Part shown: piece by piece, positions 41,378-51,990 of the stretch
Layout: each line of letters begins with the position of its first letter
How positions within the stretch are numbered: the stretch's first letter is position 1
DNA from: Sphagnum compactum
Lineage: Eukaryota > Bryophyta > Sphagnopsida > Sphagnales
Length of the DNA stretch: 64,000 nt
Assembly (NCBI GenBank): GCA_965153455.1
Contig: OZ234496.1
Coordinates: forward strand, 3,791,207 to 3,855,206
Reading direction: 5' to 3'
Position numbers and translations under genes: made by a program
The notes under the pieces: model-generated
Seen by the model: the letters and a program-made list of their open reading frames with translations, nothing else
Database searches by the model: none
Told to the model about the DNA's origin: nothing

Positions 41378-44300
41378 TCACACATAGGCACCCCTAAAAG
41401 TGTACAATGCTTTCTTGTTTCCACTGCTTAAGAGCCCACGAGCTGCAAAGCCTACTCCCAAAAATGTAGGAGTGTCTACAAAGCCCTGAAACCTTGAAAG
41501 TAAACTCCCATATGCAATCATGGACATATCATCATCCTCTTCAAAATCGAGAAATTCATCTCTGTCCATATCCAGTGTCTCTAGTCCACTAGCTGTCATG
41601 CCCACTGGACCCACCATATCCTTCTCTGCAGGGCAAATTACACCAGCAGTTAGAATCCTGGGAGCTGACAAATCAGAAGGAAATACATAGTTGCCAAACA
41701 GACCAAATCAGTACAATAGGATATTCTGCTCTTGACCACTTGACTCATTACCCTGGAGAGCTTAAGATAGAGGTCCAAAGCTGTATCTGAACTCTTCTAC
41801 ATACAGGAAACCTCCAGCACAGATAGCTTCAAAATTCATGTACTTCAGACCTAAAAGCAGGTGATTGTTGCACGCTGAATTTAGACATATACAACCTCCA
41901 ACTCGCTGAAGACAGATCGGTATACAGGAGTTCCTTACCATGCAAAACTGAGTGACTTCCCCTGTCTAATGCTGTCGAGCTCTTCAATGCTGAGGTCAGA
42001 TCGAAGGTCTCCAACACTTCAAGGCCATCATCCAGCAAGAATCCTTGAGACTCCCAATCAATATATTGGAGCAGATTCTCAGCCCTACTAATCACAACAC
42101 CTCTTTGCTCCAATGTGGCCTTTTCTTCAGATCTTTGTGTGAGCACCAGCTCATCAAGCTCCGCTTTCATAACCCGCATCCGTTCACCCACCCGCACAGT
42201 TATAGCATCATAAATGGCTTCCTTTGAATGGCACTGTCTTGAACTCTGATTGATAATATCATCCAATTCAATGGGATCGCCCACCAGCACAGTTACCTGG
42301 AGCATACAAAAGACTTAGGTTAAATGGAGACTTAACAGTGGCTAGAATAGTGCCAGTAGTAATGCCAGGATTGCGTCTGCAGGACAGGTATAAAAGTCAT
42401 TTTTAGGTTTGAAAAGGAGATCCAGAGTTTAGTGTAGGGTCCAGGGCCTTCACCAAGATTCACCTGCAAATCAGCCAACTTCAATTCATTCCAGTAATCA
42501 CTAAGTCATAAACCAAAAAATGACTTAGATCACCTGCTGGAAAAAAAGTTTGGCAGAACCCAACCAGAAAATTCTGAGGATATTGCATATAGAACCCATG
42601 ATATTCAAATTCTCACTGTTCTCTCAACACAAAATATCAGGCAAGGTCATAATATGAAGTACTATAAGAAGAGTGAAAAGAAATCACTAAAACAAAAGAA
42701 TAGAATAATACAAAGGTGACATCAAAGCACTTTCCACCCAGAGTTACATTAGAAACCATTTCAAACCCATTAACATTTGCTCCACACTGTAACCACGAAA
42801 GTTACTACTTTGTTTTACTGGTATACTGAATATACTCAGAATGAACAAGGGAGTAGACAGGCAGTGGGACAAACCCCTAAAAGATTTATGACCACAGAGT
42901 GTACCTTCTTGTGGATGGAGGGAAATTTGCTGCCTATTGGCATCATCTCCTGCATGCCGGTGTGAACAAAAGGAATGACCACAGGTGTCTTTTCCACATC
43001 TGTGACAAGCCTGGGAGAAGCAATTGCCGAAAACAGAACCCAAGCATAAGAAAACCAGTAATACTTTAAATGCTAAGCCTGCAACCTATAGGACTGGCTG
43101 AACCCAGAACCTCAAATTTCAGACCCTTCTTGGGAACAAATGAAATCAACAACTCGCTTATTGACATTGACTGCTATTGTAAAGTCCAATTCACACTCTT
43201 CTATGGCTCATTACTTTTACTAGAAGCTTGTTATCCACTATGATACCCATCTTCAAAGAAGATATTGCACATGGAGAACACCACACTTGCAAGATAGCAG
43301 CCCTTCAATGCTTTTCCAGAAAGACACCTGCCAATTCCTCGTCTAATGGCGCCAATGGTTTGGCCGCCATCTCGAGAGCGACTTCCCTCTGGAAATATGT
43401 GCACCCAATCACCATTCTTCAGTTTTGACAAAGCTATGTCTATTCCCTGCATTGATACACATCCATTATCAGGTCAACCCTCTATTTATCTAGACACATT
43501 GATATGGCATTCACATGCATAGAGATACAACACCCAACACCTAATCAGAAACAGAAGAAAAACCTCCATGCAGAGATCTCATGGTTTCTTCATGCAACAT
43601 GTCACTTGTGAAACACAGTTTTAGATAGCAATAGCATTTTTCCAGGAAGTGGAAGTGGTAACCTCTTGCTGAAGCCCAGCTCCACGTCTCAGAGGCAAAA
43701 CTTTTACGCTCCGGAAAAAAGCAGAGAAAGCAGCATTTGTAAAGCAGCGATCAGTCGCACAAAGAGTCCACCGCAAGTTTTTAGCCTGAATTAACATGCT
43801 TGGGGGCAGCAAGGCAGCCATTACCAGTGGATCATCCATAGACGCCACATGATTACAGACCTGAAGCTCAGCAGAAGCAAAATCTGAAAGGCTCAGTGCC
43901 AAATTACTTGAGCATGTCTGCAGTTTCAGGTAGTCAGACTGAGACTTCTAAGGGTTACATTTCAAGGCACCCATGAATAAAATGCAACAGAACTAATGGC
44001 AAAAGAAGTTGACATTTTCCATTTTTAAAGCACTCCAGATACAGTTGAGTGAGCATATTTTTGAAACTACAGACAGAGAAAACTCCATCATAAACATTTT
44101 GGAACAGTTATGTCAGTTTTTGCCAAACAAAAAATGTGTGCAGAAGTGCATATGATGAATAACAAGTGGTAATAGAGCATGAGCAATACCGTGATTAAAG
44201 ATTGGCCTTCCGGTCTTTGAGAAATGGCCTGTTCCAACTTATCTGCCCCATGTATCTGCAATATTTTTTTGCTCTTGTTAATGCACATGCATCCATCACA

Positions 44301-45212
44301 ATGATTAAGAATCAGAAGAAAACCCATAAACCCAGAAAGAATCATGATAAGATTTAGGGTTTACCTGTAGAAGGTACTCCAACTTTGTAGCTACTATAAG
44401 TGAGTAAAGCATATCATGAAACAGGAAGAGGATAAGGGAGAGAGATAGGAATTCCACCTCAGTGACGTTTAAGCCATGCATGAACGCATGGCAAGCATTA
44501 GCCACAGTCGGTAGCACCACAGCTTGAAGCACTTGATCGACTAGTGAATTCTCATATGCATATGCAATTGCTTTATCTGTTAAGGTGCACAGCTGTGATT
44601 GTGAATTCCTTGCTCAAGAAAACCAAAATGACAACAGAGATATCTGAACAAAATGCCTCTTAGAAACACGTTGACATTAGGGTTTTGTAGCATCATACCT
44701 TCATAGTATGCTGCTTTCTTGGATTTTGGCTTGCGAAGAGGAAGCTCTTCTGTTGTGGCTGGTGCATACAAAGGTACTGGCTGTGGTCCCAAAGCAACAA
44801 GGGCTTCTGCCTCTGCAGGCTGCTGCTGCTGTGTCAGAGCCAAGGCGGATGCTCCTGCTGTTGAGTATCCAAACAAGGACCAAACCCTAGAAGAGATGGA
44901 GATGGGAAAAATGGAGGTTGGGCTGAGAGAAGACATCCAGCGCACACTTTTCTGCCATTCTTGCTTTGCCATGCTGTGAGCAAATCTTGCAAACACGACA
45001 TTTCCTTGAAAAACGCGGGCAACTACTAAACCAGTGGCTGTGGCTCGCAGAGCCGGGCTACCAGGAACAGGAACCAGTCCAGGCCTTCGAGACTTCTGTC
45101 TCAGAAACCGACGTGAGGCGATGGCGATGCGGAATCTGTCCTTGATGCTTTCTTTCGTGGCTCTCATGTTGGCTATCCATTGCGATTCTTGTTTCCGTTC
45201 ATTGTTCTCCAT
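41378..45212 (-). CDS. Tafazzin-like glycerolipid acyltransferase (PlsC/LPLAT family)
   Basis: Membrane-associated acyltransferase resembling the plant tafazzin-like protein of the Arabidopsis At3g05510 type; tafazzins remodel phospholipid acyl chains, in mitochondria chiefly cardiolipin. Exons: 44699-45212, 44458-44576, 44190-44255, 43663-43860, 43328-43446, 42905-43010, 41939-42296, 41378-41625; total 1728 nt, 575 aa, phases consistent. The catalytic HX4D is HVASMD at 237-242 (context VCNHVASMDDP), followed by NLRWTLCATDRCF. The second block is HIFPEGSRSRDGG at 316, then VVIPFVHTGMQEMMPIG and VTVLVGDPIELDD. Residues 1-170 are basic with arginine/serine-rich stretches and could be an organellar targeting region plus spacer. 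A C-terminal extension includes EEDDDMSMIAYGSLL. The start at MENNERKQ is a choice; the frame is open to an ATG at 45260. The second donor, GAG|GTGGAA, is weak but phase and similarity support it. Confidence 0.9.
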
Positions 45213-45711
45213 TGCAATCGAAGTTGCATACATGAAGAAGGCTTCTCTTTTGATCAACACAAAATCCTTCCTAGTTTTGCAGCCAAGATCTGTATGTTAA
45301 AACCGTTTCTCCCTCGCAAAACCTGTTGTTGTTATCTCAGATCTCACTCTCTCACAAGCTAAGAAACACCAAAAACTGCATAGATCGGTCTCTTCAAACA
45401 AATAGACTAATTAGAACCTCGAATTGAAAGAGATAGTATCACATTACTGAGTTCACGTCCATAATACTCTTGGAACTCAACTGAAAGCGAACTCTCATAT
45501 ACATAGAAGAAAATCATGTCCAGATTGCTCCTGCAATCCACTATATTCTCTTCCTAACATGCATGATCCCCCGATCCACACATTCTCAACAACAACAGCG
45601 CAAACTCACGTCCCTGTGCTTCTTGTTCTTGTTTTCTTCCTCTTCTCTTCCGCTTCTGCTTCTTCTGCTGCTTGTTTCCCCTCCTACTCCTTCTTCTGTT
45701 TTCTTTTCCTT

Positions 45712-46058
45712 CTTCTCAGATCGTTGCAGCACACAGGCACTCAACAAGAAAGGAACAAGACACCTAGATCCGACGTGAATCGAGATCGATTGTCGACCAT
45801 TTCTTGTCGAGATTTGGAACCAATATCTCTTCGCATCAAGTGAAAACGAGCTCTTCAAAATAACCTCAGCAGCATTTCTTCTTCTTCTTCTTCTTCTCAG
45901 ATCGTTGCAGCACACAGGCACTCAACAAGAAAAGAGCAAGACACGTAGATCCGACGTGAATCGAGATCGATTGTCAACCAGTTCTCGTCGAGACTTGGAA
46001 CCGATATCTCTTCGCATCAAGCAAAATAGATCGCTTCAAAAATAACCACAGCAGCATG
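45712..46058. repeat. Direct duplication, about 165 bp with 181-bp offset
   Basis: Copies start at 45712 and 45893, both with CTTCTCAGATCGTTGCAGCA and CACAGGCACTCAACAAGAAA. They share GATCCGACGTGAATCGAGAT and ATATCTCTTCGCATCAAG. They are about 90% alike, with a (CTT)n spacer between them. The duplication is 500-850 bp upstream of the acyltransferase start codon, so a 5' UTR or promoter segment may have been doubled. Confidence 0.9.
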
Positions 46059-46611
46059 CGTACCTCGTCTCATTTAATCTCATCGAGAAACTGAACCGCA
46101 GCTCCGCTCCGCGCCGCGCCTTGAGCGCACACTTTGGATACAAAATCGCAACAACTACTTTCTCTGCTGCCGCAGAAGGCAAGCGCAGCGACAGCCAACG
46201 GTGGCGGACTAGGGTTTCTGCCACATCACGAAGGGAAAACATCGAGACTCGACGAAATTTCGCCATCTGGATTCGAACCCCGCGATCTCTTCGCAAACTG
46301 AGGATACGAATACACACAATTCCAGTACGTCACATGCATATAAATACGAATTCTTTACATACTCTCTCGTAACATACGTTTACGTATACATACACATTTT
46401 CAGGCTAGCTGTGTTGTTCTGATTGGTGCAAGAAGTGACAGTTCTCAGTTCACTGTGAATGAGAGGGGCTCACTTGACCTGTTGTGCATGTACGTGCGTG
46501 TAAATCCAGCGTAACAACAACAACAACAACACGCACTTAGTTTTCTTTTCCAATGGAAAAAAGCCTTTTAACTTGTATAGCATTCAGAGAAATTTCAGAG
46601 TGCATTTCAAG

Positions 46612-46742
46612 GGCACCAAGCTTATATCCGTGAATATCCTTCCTAGAAAGGAGGGGGCACCAGGCTTATCTCTGTGAATATCCTTCCTATAAGAGAGAGG
46701 CACCAAGCTTATATCTGTGAATATCCTTCCTATGAATGAGGA
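46612..46742. repeat. Three-copy minisatellite, 43-44 bp units
   Basis: Units begin at 46612, 46656 and 46699 with GGCACCAAGCTTATAT, and each carries TGTGAATATCCTTCCTA or the CGTGAATAT variant. A fourth fragment starts at 46743. Divergence between units is modest and concentrated in the last 10 bp. Confidence 0.85.
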
Positions 46743-47437
46743 GGCATATAATTATGTGCCTATGCTTAAGAGTGTGAGGGATCTTACAGGCGCGACGCTA
46801 AATACCCCCTAACGAGCTCTTTCCAGGGTAGCATCCGGCCTGACCCACCATCTGTCGTGACCCCACCACCATAGCCGGACCCTCCTTTCACCGTCGACAG
46901 AACATCCCCAGCGCCGTCGACTTCATTTTTCCGCCATCAACTGGAACCCATCCGAGCAAACTTTGATGGCTAATTTGTAGAGCTTTGAAATGATGGCTAA
47001 TTTTAGCTGATTACGGATAAGCTCCATGGCATGCTACAAACCAAACATTGCAACAACCCACAACCTTCCACAGGTAGCCACAACTTTCTTCAGATTTTTT
47101 TTCTTCTTTGGATTCTTCAAGATGCAAATTTTTAGTATATTTGTAGAACCTTTGACACAAAATTTCAAAGAATTAGTGAACCATTTGTTGAGAAATGTCT
47201 TGGTTGAAGCTTACATTGCCCTCCTATTTTAAGCGAGGCTCTCAACTAGGGTTCAAAGGTTCAATCACCTAGTGGGGATTCCCCATTGAAAATGGCATCT
47301 GCATGTACAATTCTTCTTCTTCATCCTAACTAATGTTTCAATTCTCTCCAATGTATTTAGGTTTTGGAGAAGTTTTGTGTGTCATTTCAACTTTTTGTTA
47401 ATTTTTATGTCCAAAGATTTAGGGTTCAAATTTTGTA

Positions 47438-47811
47438 ATGGCAGGCCCAAAGTACAATGTGGTTTTTGATGATGGTGGAATCCTAGAGATTATGGAAGAC
47501 ACATCTTTCATTCCTTCTAGAGAAAGGGATTTGTTGCAAGCTTTGAAGGCAATCCTGCAAGAACCTCCTCCTGGACCTTTTCAAAATCTAATATTTTATG
47601 GCTACCTCATGTTACAAGTGGACATGGATTGTACTACAATGCTGAAATTGCAGTCATCCCATGGGATCATCTCAATGATTTCATAGAAGGGGAGCAAAAC
47701 AATCTCAACTTCCCATGCAAATTTACGAAGATAAAAGACCACATTAGGTCATCTACCCCAAACACATTGACACACCTTCGAGCAAATTTTGTAGCACTTA
47801 TTTATAGGTGA
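47438..47811 (+). pseudogene. Decayed coding fragment of unknown family
   Basis: Two frames overlap. The first (47438-47686) begins MAGPKYNVVFDDGGILEIME and includes SFIPSRERDLLQALKAILQE. The second, entered near 47600, reads LPHVTSGHGLYYNAEIAVIP followed by WDHLNDFIEGEQNNLNFPCK and ends at 47811. The change of frame inside coding-like sequence points to one frameshifted protein. I do not recognise the family. It lies 1.8 kb before a PIF/Harbinger transposase relic but need not belong to it. Confidence 0.4.
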
Positions 47812-49580
47812 AACAAGATTTAAAGTAACATACACACTTAATACAACTGCCATTATGTTGTTTGTGAACGTATGCAATTCTGTAATGTTTTGTTTTGATG
47901 GACTACAATGTTCTAAATTACAATTATGTACATCATTTTGCATAAATGAATATAAATTATATTTTCAACCTAATCGAGAATCTATTTTTTACTATTTCTC
48001 CTCCCAAAAGTCATCACCATAAACAACCAATGCACTACATCCACAAGAAGATTAGGGATACATTAAACTCATTTAAATTAGAAATCATCAAAGGGTATGA
48101 ATACTCTGGTGGCCCTCAACACCACCTCTTACATTGCACAATCCATAACCCAACTTAAAAAGTCAAATCGTCAATGCATTGTTGGTGCATTTCACACATT
48201 TTGAAATGAAAACAAACCTTGAAGGATCTTGAAATCGATCATTGAAGATCCCAAACAAAGAAAATGCCAAATTCCAATGAATTGCGCTTTTTTATATTTT
48301 ATTTTTCAATTTGACTTCCATTTTACACTTTTTTCCAATGGTGTCCTTCCTATTAAGCCCATAAATATTCTCATTCTTCGTATGGGCGTAATTAAAGTTT
48401 AGATGATAATCACCCACAACATGTTTAGGTGTCACCATCCTCCCCTTCCTTGTACTCGAGTGTTTGTTCAATGAATCAAAACGTCAAAGTGATTATTATC
48501 ATCAAACATCATATTAGAACACAAGGTTTATATGGTTTTTTTGAAGAAAAATAAAATTTTGAAGAGAGAAAGTCAAAACAAGAGACACCTTTAGAAGCTT
48601 AGAGATATAGACATTTACATATTTAATTATTGTTTGTGATTAGATTGTTCATTTCATTGCTTCCATTTTATTGTTTCAAAAATGATTAATAATCAAAAAG
48701 TGATATTTGATGCCATAATAGAAGTAATTACTTTTCATTGACAAGATGCATCCCCACACCAAAAAAATTCATTCATGTTTATGAAAGTTAAAGAAAATAT
48801 CCAATTTATTTTTTCACTGAATTTAAATAGGCTTTTACAATATTCAAGGAAGTGTTTTTTTTATTGGCAAATTTTTGCTACTTGGCAAAAAAAATTATAA
48901 AAAAACCAGTGTGGCACATACAAAGGATTTTTGTGAAAAAAAATGCACCAAAATGGCCCCAAATTCAATGGGGGATTTTATTTGAAATTTCCAAATTTAC
49001 ATAATATGTTTCAAACCCATCACCAAATATAGTAGGATTCTTAAATTTGTCTATTCTCCTTTTTGACTTGTAGCCAAATTTGCCTAATTCATGTTGTGTG
49101 AAGGCCAACTTTGGTTACATCACATGCAAAATTATTAGAAAAACCTAGCTTTAGGGTTTGGAGAATACAAAATTGTAAATAAATGTATGTAAATTTTGGG
49201 CCATAATCAAGGCAATTGCGCAAAACTGCAACAAGGTTATCATTTGTTCTTAGGGGGGAAGGGCTTCCACATAATTTTGTGGAAGGGATCATTTTTGAAC
49301 CACCTTCCACACATCTTTTTACTAAGGGTTATTAGTAAAATTGGATAACCAAATAATTTTTGACTTTGCATTTATTTAGACCTCTAAAAGGAACTATAAT
49401 TTACTTTAACAACTTATTCTCCTTTTTTTAAGGAAGAGACTTGAGAATTTTGCCATGCCATGAGACATAACTTGATGAAGCAAATACACCATAGTTTTGA
49501 TTTTTTAAATTTATAGTTGTTCAACAACATGGATCACTATAACAATGCACTTCTAATTGGTCTTTGGTTTTGTTTAATTT
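47812..49580. other. AT-rich spacer
   Basis: No gene, RNA or clear repeat was recognised. Homopolymer-rich DNA dominates. Confidence 0.5.
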
Positions 49581-49589
49581 ATAGAGCTT

Positions 49590-50807
49590 TCAGAATGCAA
49601 AGGGCACAAGTAATTTTTCCATCAGAACCTTCATTGATGCAAAGGTTTTTTCCTTTGCTTGTTTTTCCTTTCTTATCGAGAACCATGTTTTCAAAGGATG
49701 TGGTGGAAAGAACCAAGGTCTATAACACATTTTCACATTGTTGAGGGGAATATATGGCATACTACACCGCAAATGTTGGATAGAAAATATTTGCAAGTTT
49801 ACATAATGACATTTTTGGGTTTTCAAAATTTTTTGGAATAATTGCACTTGTTCTTAAAATCAAATGTCAAAATGCTTGTGCAAACACCCTTACCAATTTC
49901 AAAAGTTGTGAGGATTGTGTTGTACAAATTAGCCCATGGGATTTTTATTGAATGGATGGCATATTTGTACAACGTTGGAACATCAACACTTTGGAAATAC
50001 GCAACTTGCTAATCATGCCAAATTGTTTGACATTTATATCCACACTCCAAGCACAAGCCGGTTGCGTTCAATCATAGAAAAATTTAGAGATATTTTTTAA
50101 TTGTAGAACATTGCAAGTGTTATAGATGGAACTCACATCCCTTTGTTTGAAAAACTAAATAGGAAAGTCATTGCATTTGCTATAGACTTTTATAATCAAA
50201 AAAAATCCATAGCATTGTCCTATAAGGGGTATGTGATTGTGATAAAATTTTTTGGAATGTTTCTGCATCACAACTTGGAGGAGTTGCTAATGGTGGTTCA
50301 TTCAAATTAAATAGTTTGTATATGGAACTTAGGTTTCGGAAAAAATTGACATAGCTTGTAGTTGATGTTGATGGAGTGCAAGTATATCCTTTCTTGCTAG
50401 GTGATGTAGCATACCCATTGTGAACATATTTGATGAAAATTTTCAAAGATAGATGTGACCCCAATAAGGTGCGGTTTGACAATTCAATGAATCGTGGTCG
50501 TGTGCTCATTGAGAATAGTTTTGGGAATTTGAAAAATCAATGGCATCATATTTTGAAGAATCTTAATTGCAAAGTTGATAAAGGTGGGAAAATTATCATG
50601 GCTTGTTGTGTTCTTCACAATTTTTGCCGATTAATGGACATACCTAAGGTAGTGGTGCGAGATGTACAACAAAAAGGGGATTCCTTGGGGGGATTTCATG
50701 TCCAATTTGTTCTTCTTTACAAAGAAGGAGATGCAACAAAAGAGGCCAGTGAAGTGATGCGTAATGTTTTATTTGCATCATGGTTAAAACGTAACCCATT
50801 AGTTTAA
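49590..50807 (+). pseudogene. PIF/Harbinger transposase pseudogene (DDE_Tnp_4)
   Basis: PIF/Harbinger transposases cut and paste DNA with a DDE catalytic triad and leave TTA/TAA duplications. N-terminal family sequence is visible: LELLPLVLKSNVKMLV, VVRIVLYKLAHG, MAYLYNVGTSTLWKYA. The first aspartate is in VIDGTHIPLFEKLNRK, the second in LLGDVAYPL, and the glutamate in RVLIENSFGNLKNQW, so all three catalytic residues can be read. The frame is broken by stops (for example just before NIASVIDG, and TGA after AYPL) and by a shift between YNQKKSIAL and the block GGVANGGSFKLNSLYMEL. The longest intact part is 50430-50807, ending in a stop after LVxP-like residues. Inactive as it stands. Confidence 0.85.
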
Positions 50808-51350
50808 TGTTTTCTTTTTATTACATGTAACATTACATATCATACAATGCTTCATGTTTGTTGAACCCATTTGGAAATAAAAAAATGTTTTATTTCATAC
50901 CAAACTTGAAGTACAATGTTGCATGCTTTGTCGGGAAAACACACACATGAGACTCAATTCCCTAACCTTCCTCCCTAATAGCTCTTGGTTTTAAAGCACT
51001 AGCAAAAAGAGTTGCAATTTGAACTTATGAATCTAAAAACATTTCTACAAGCTTATTAGCTCATTCAATTGCTTCCTTTTGTGTTTCAAGCTTAAGAATT
51101 TTAATTTTGTTTGAAGGTTTTGCAAAGCTTGATAATGCTATAGCAAGGTTATTTGCACCTCCAGAATTTCTATGACATTTTTTTGAAATAGGGTTTACCA
51201 TCAACACATTGTTGATGGCAAGCACGAGTGTGAGGATGAGATGGGGATGCCTCTACATGCATTCCATCAACAAACACTGATGTTGTGTGAATAGGAGAAG
51301 ACATGTCACCTGGTGGTGGAATTTCTTCACATTTTGGTTCAATGTAATGG
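50808..51350. other. Spacer between transposase relic and trihelix-like ORF
   Basis: The flanking reading frames are convergent. No third gene is visible. A C run of about ten bases lies near 51403-51412, just inside the neighbouring ORF. Confidence 0.5.
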
Positions 51351-51990
51351 TCAACTTCTTTTATACTTTGATGGGAATTTCATGTTGGTATCCCCATAGC
51401 TCCCCCCCCCCCTCGATATACCATCTACCTTTACAATGCCTGCAAGAATTTGATCTATGCGATCAAACCAACACCACTCTAAAGGAGCATTTCTAGTGAC
51501 TCTTGCTTTCTTTTTTGCAATAATTTTTTTCTTGAGCTTCTCCCACTTGTCCTTGACTTGGGCATGATTCTGCACTAACTCATGTGGAAATGTCTTGGCC
51601 AACTTTGTTACAATTTCTTGCCAATGAGCTTGCTTGAGGTAGCCCTTGCCAATGGCCAAAACTTTCTCCTCAAGGCACTATAACAAAAAAAGTAGTTGCA
51701 TCCTCACTCCAATCATGACCCTTGTTAGTAGCTTGCTTGAACTTTTTTGAACGTGAGATACCAGACACAACACTAAGTGAATGTGAAGGACCAGACGCAA
51801 AAAACACATGAGAAACATGTGGGATCCTAGCATTCCTAGATGAAGGTGGAGAGTCCATAGCAAAATCTCCACAGCCAGCGGGCCTTTTCATGGCTGTCGC
51901 AGCCACTTTTCTTGGCTGGGCCTGGCTGCACAAGCCGTCATGTGCATGGCCCTTCTGGTGCAGCAGTAAGAGGCCGAGAACGAAAGACAC
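51351..51990 (-). pseudogene. Trihelix/Myb-SANT-like DNA-binding ORF, frameshifted
   Basis: Read 5' to 3' on the minus strand, SKKFKQATNKGHDWSEDATT begins a trihelix-type domain, and after a one-base shift near 51665-51690 it continues CLEEKVLAIGKGYLKQAHWQ, then KDKWEKLKKKIIAKKKAR and WCWFDRIDQILAG. Spaced tryptophans (W in DWSED, HWQE, DKWEKL) are those of Myb_DNA-bind_4 domains. PIF/Harbinger elements often carry such a protein as ORF1, needed with the transposase for excision; the position next to a transposase relic, in opposite orientation, fits. It may instead be a relic of a host trihelix factor. The single shift could be repaired by an intron, but no suitable splice pair was evident. 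Confidence 0.6.

Larger units (their letters stand above)
45213..47437. other. Upstream region of the acyltransferase gene and spacer
   Basis: It contains the promoter side of the minus-strand acyltransferase gene, a 181-bp-period duplication (45712-46058) and a minisatellite (46612-46742), listed separately. A G+C-rich patch at about 46780-46960 shows no gene. Other open frames are in low-complexity CTT or ATAC tracts. Confidence 0.55.
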
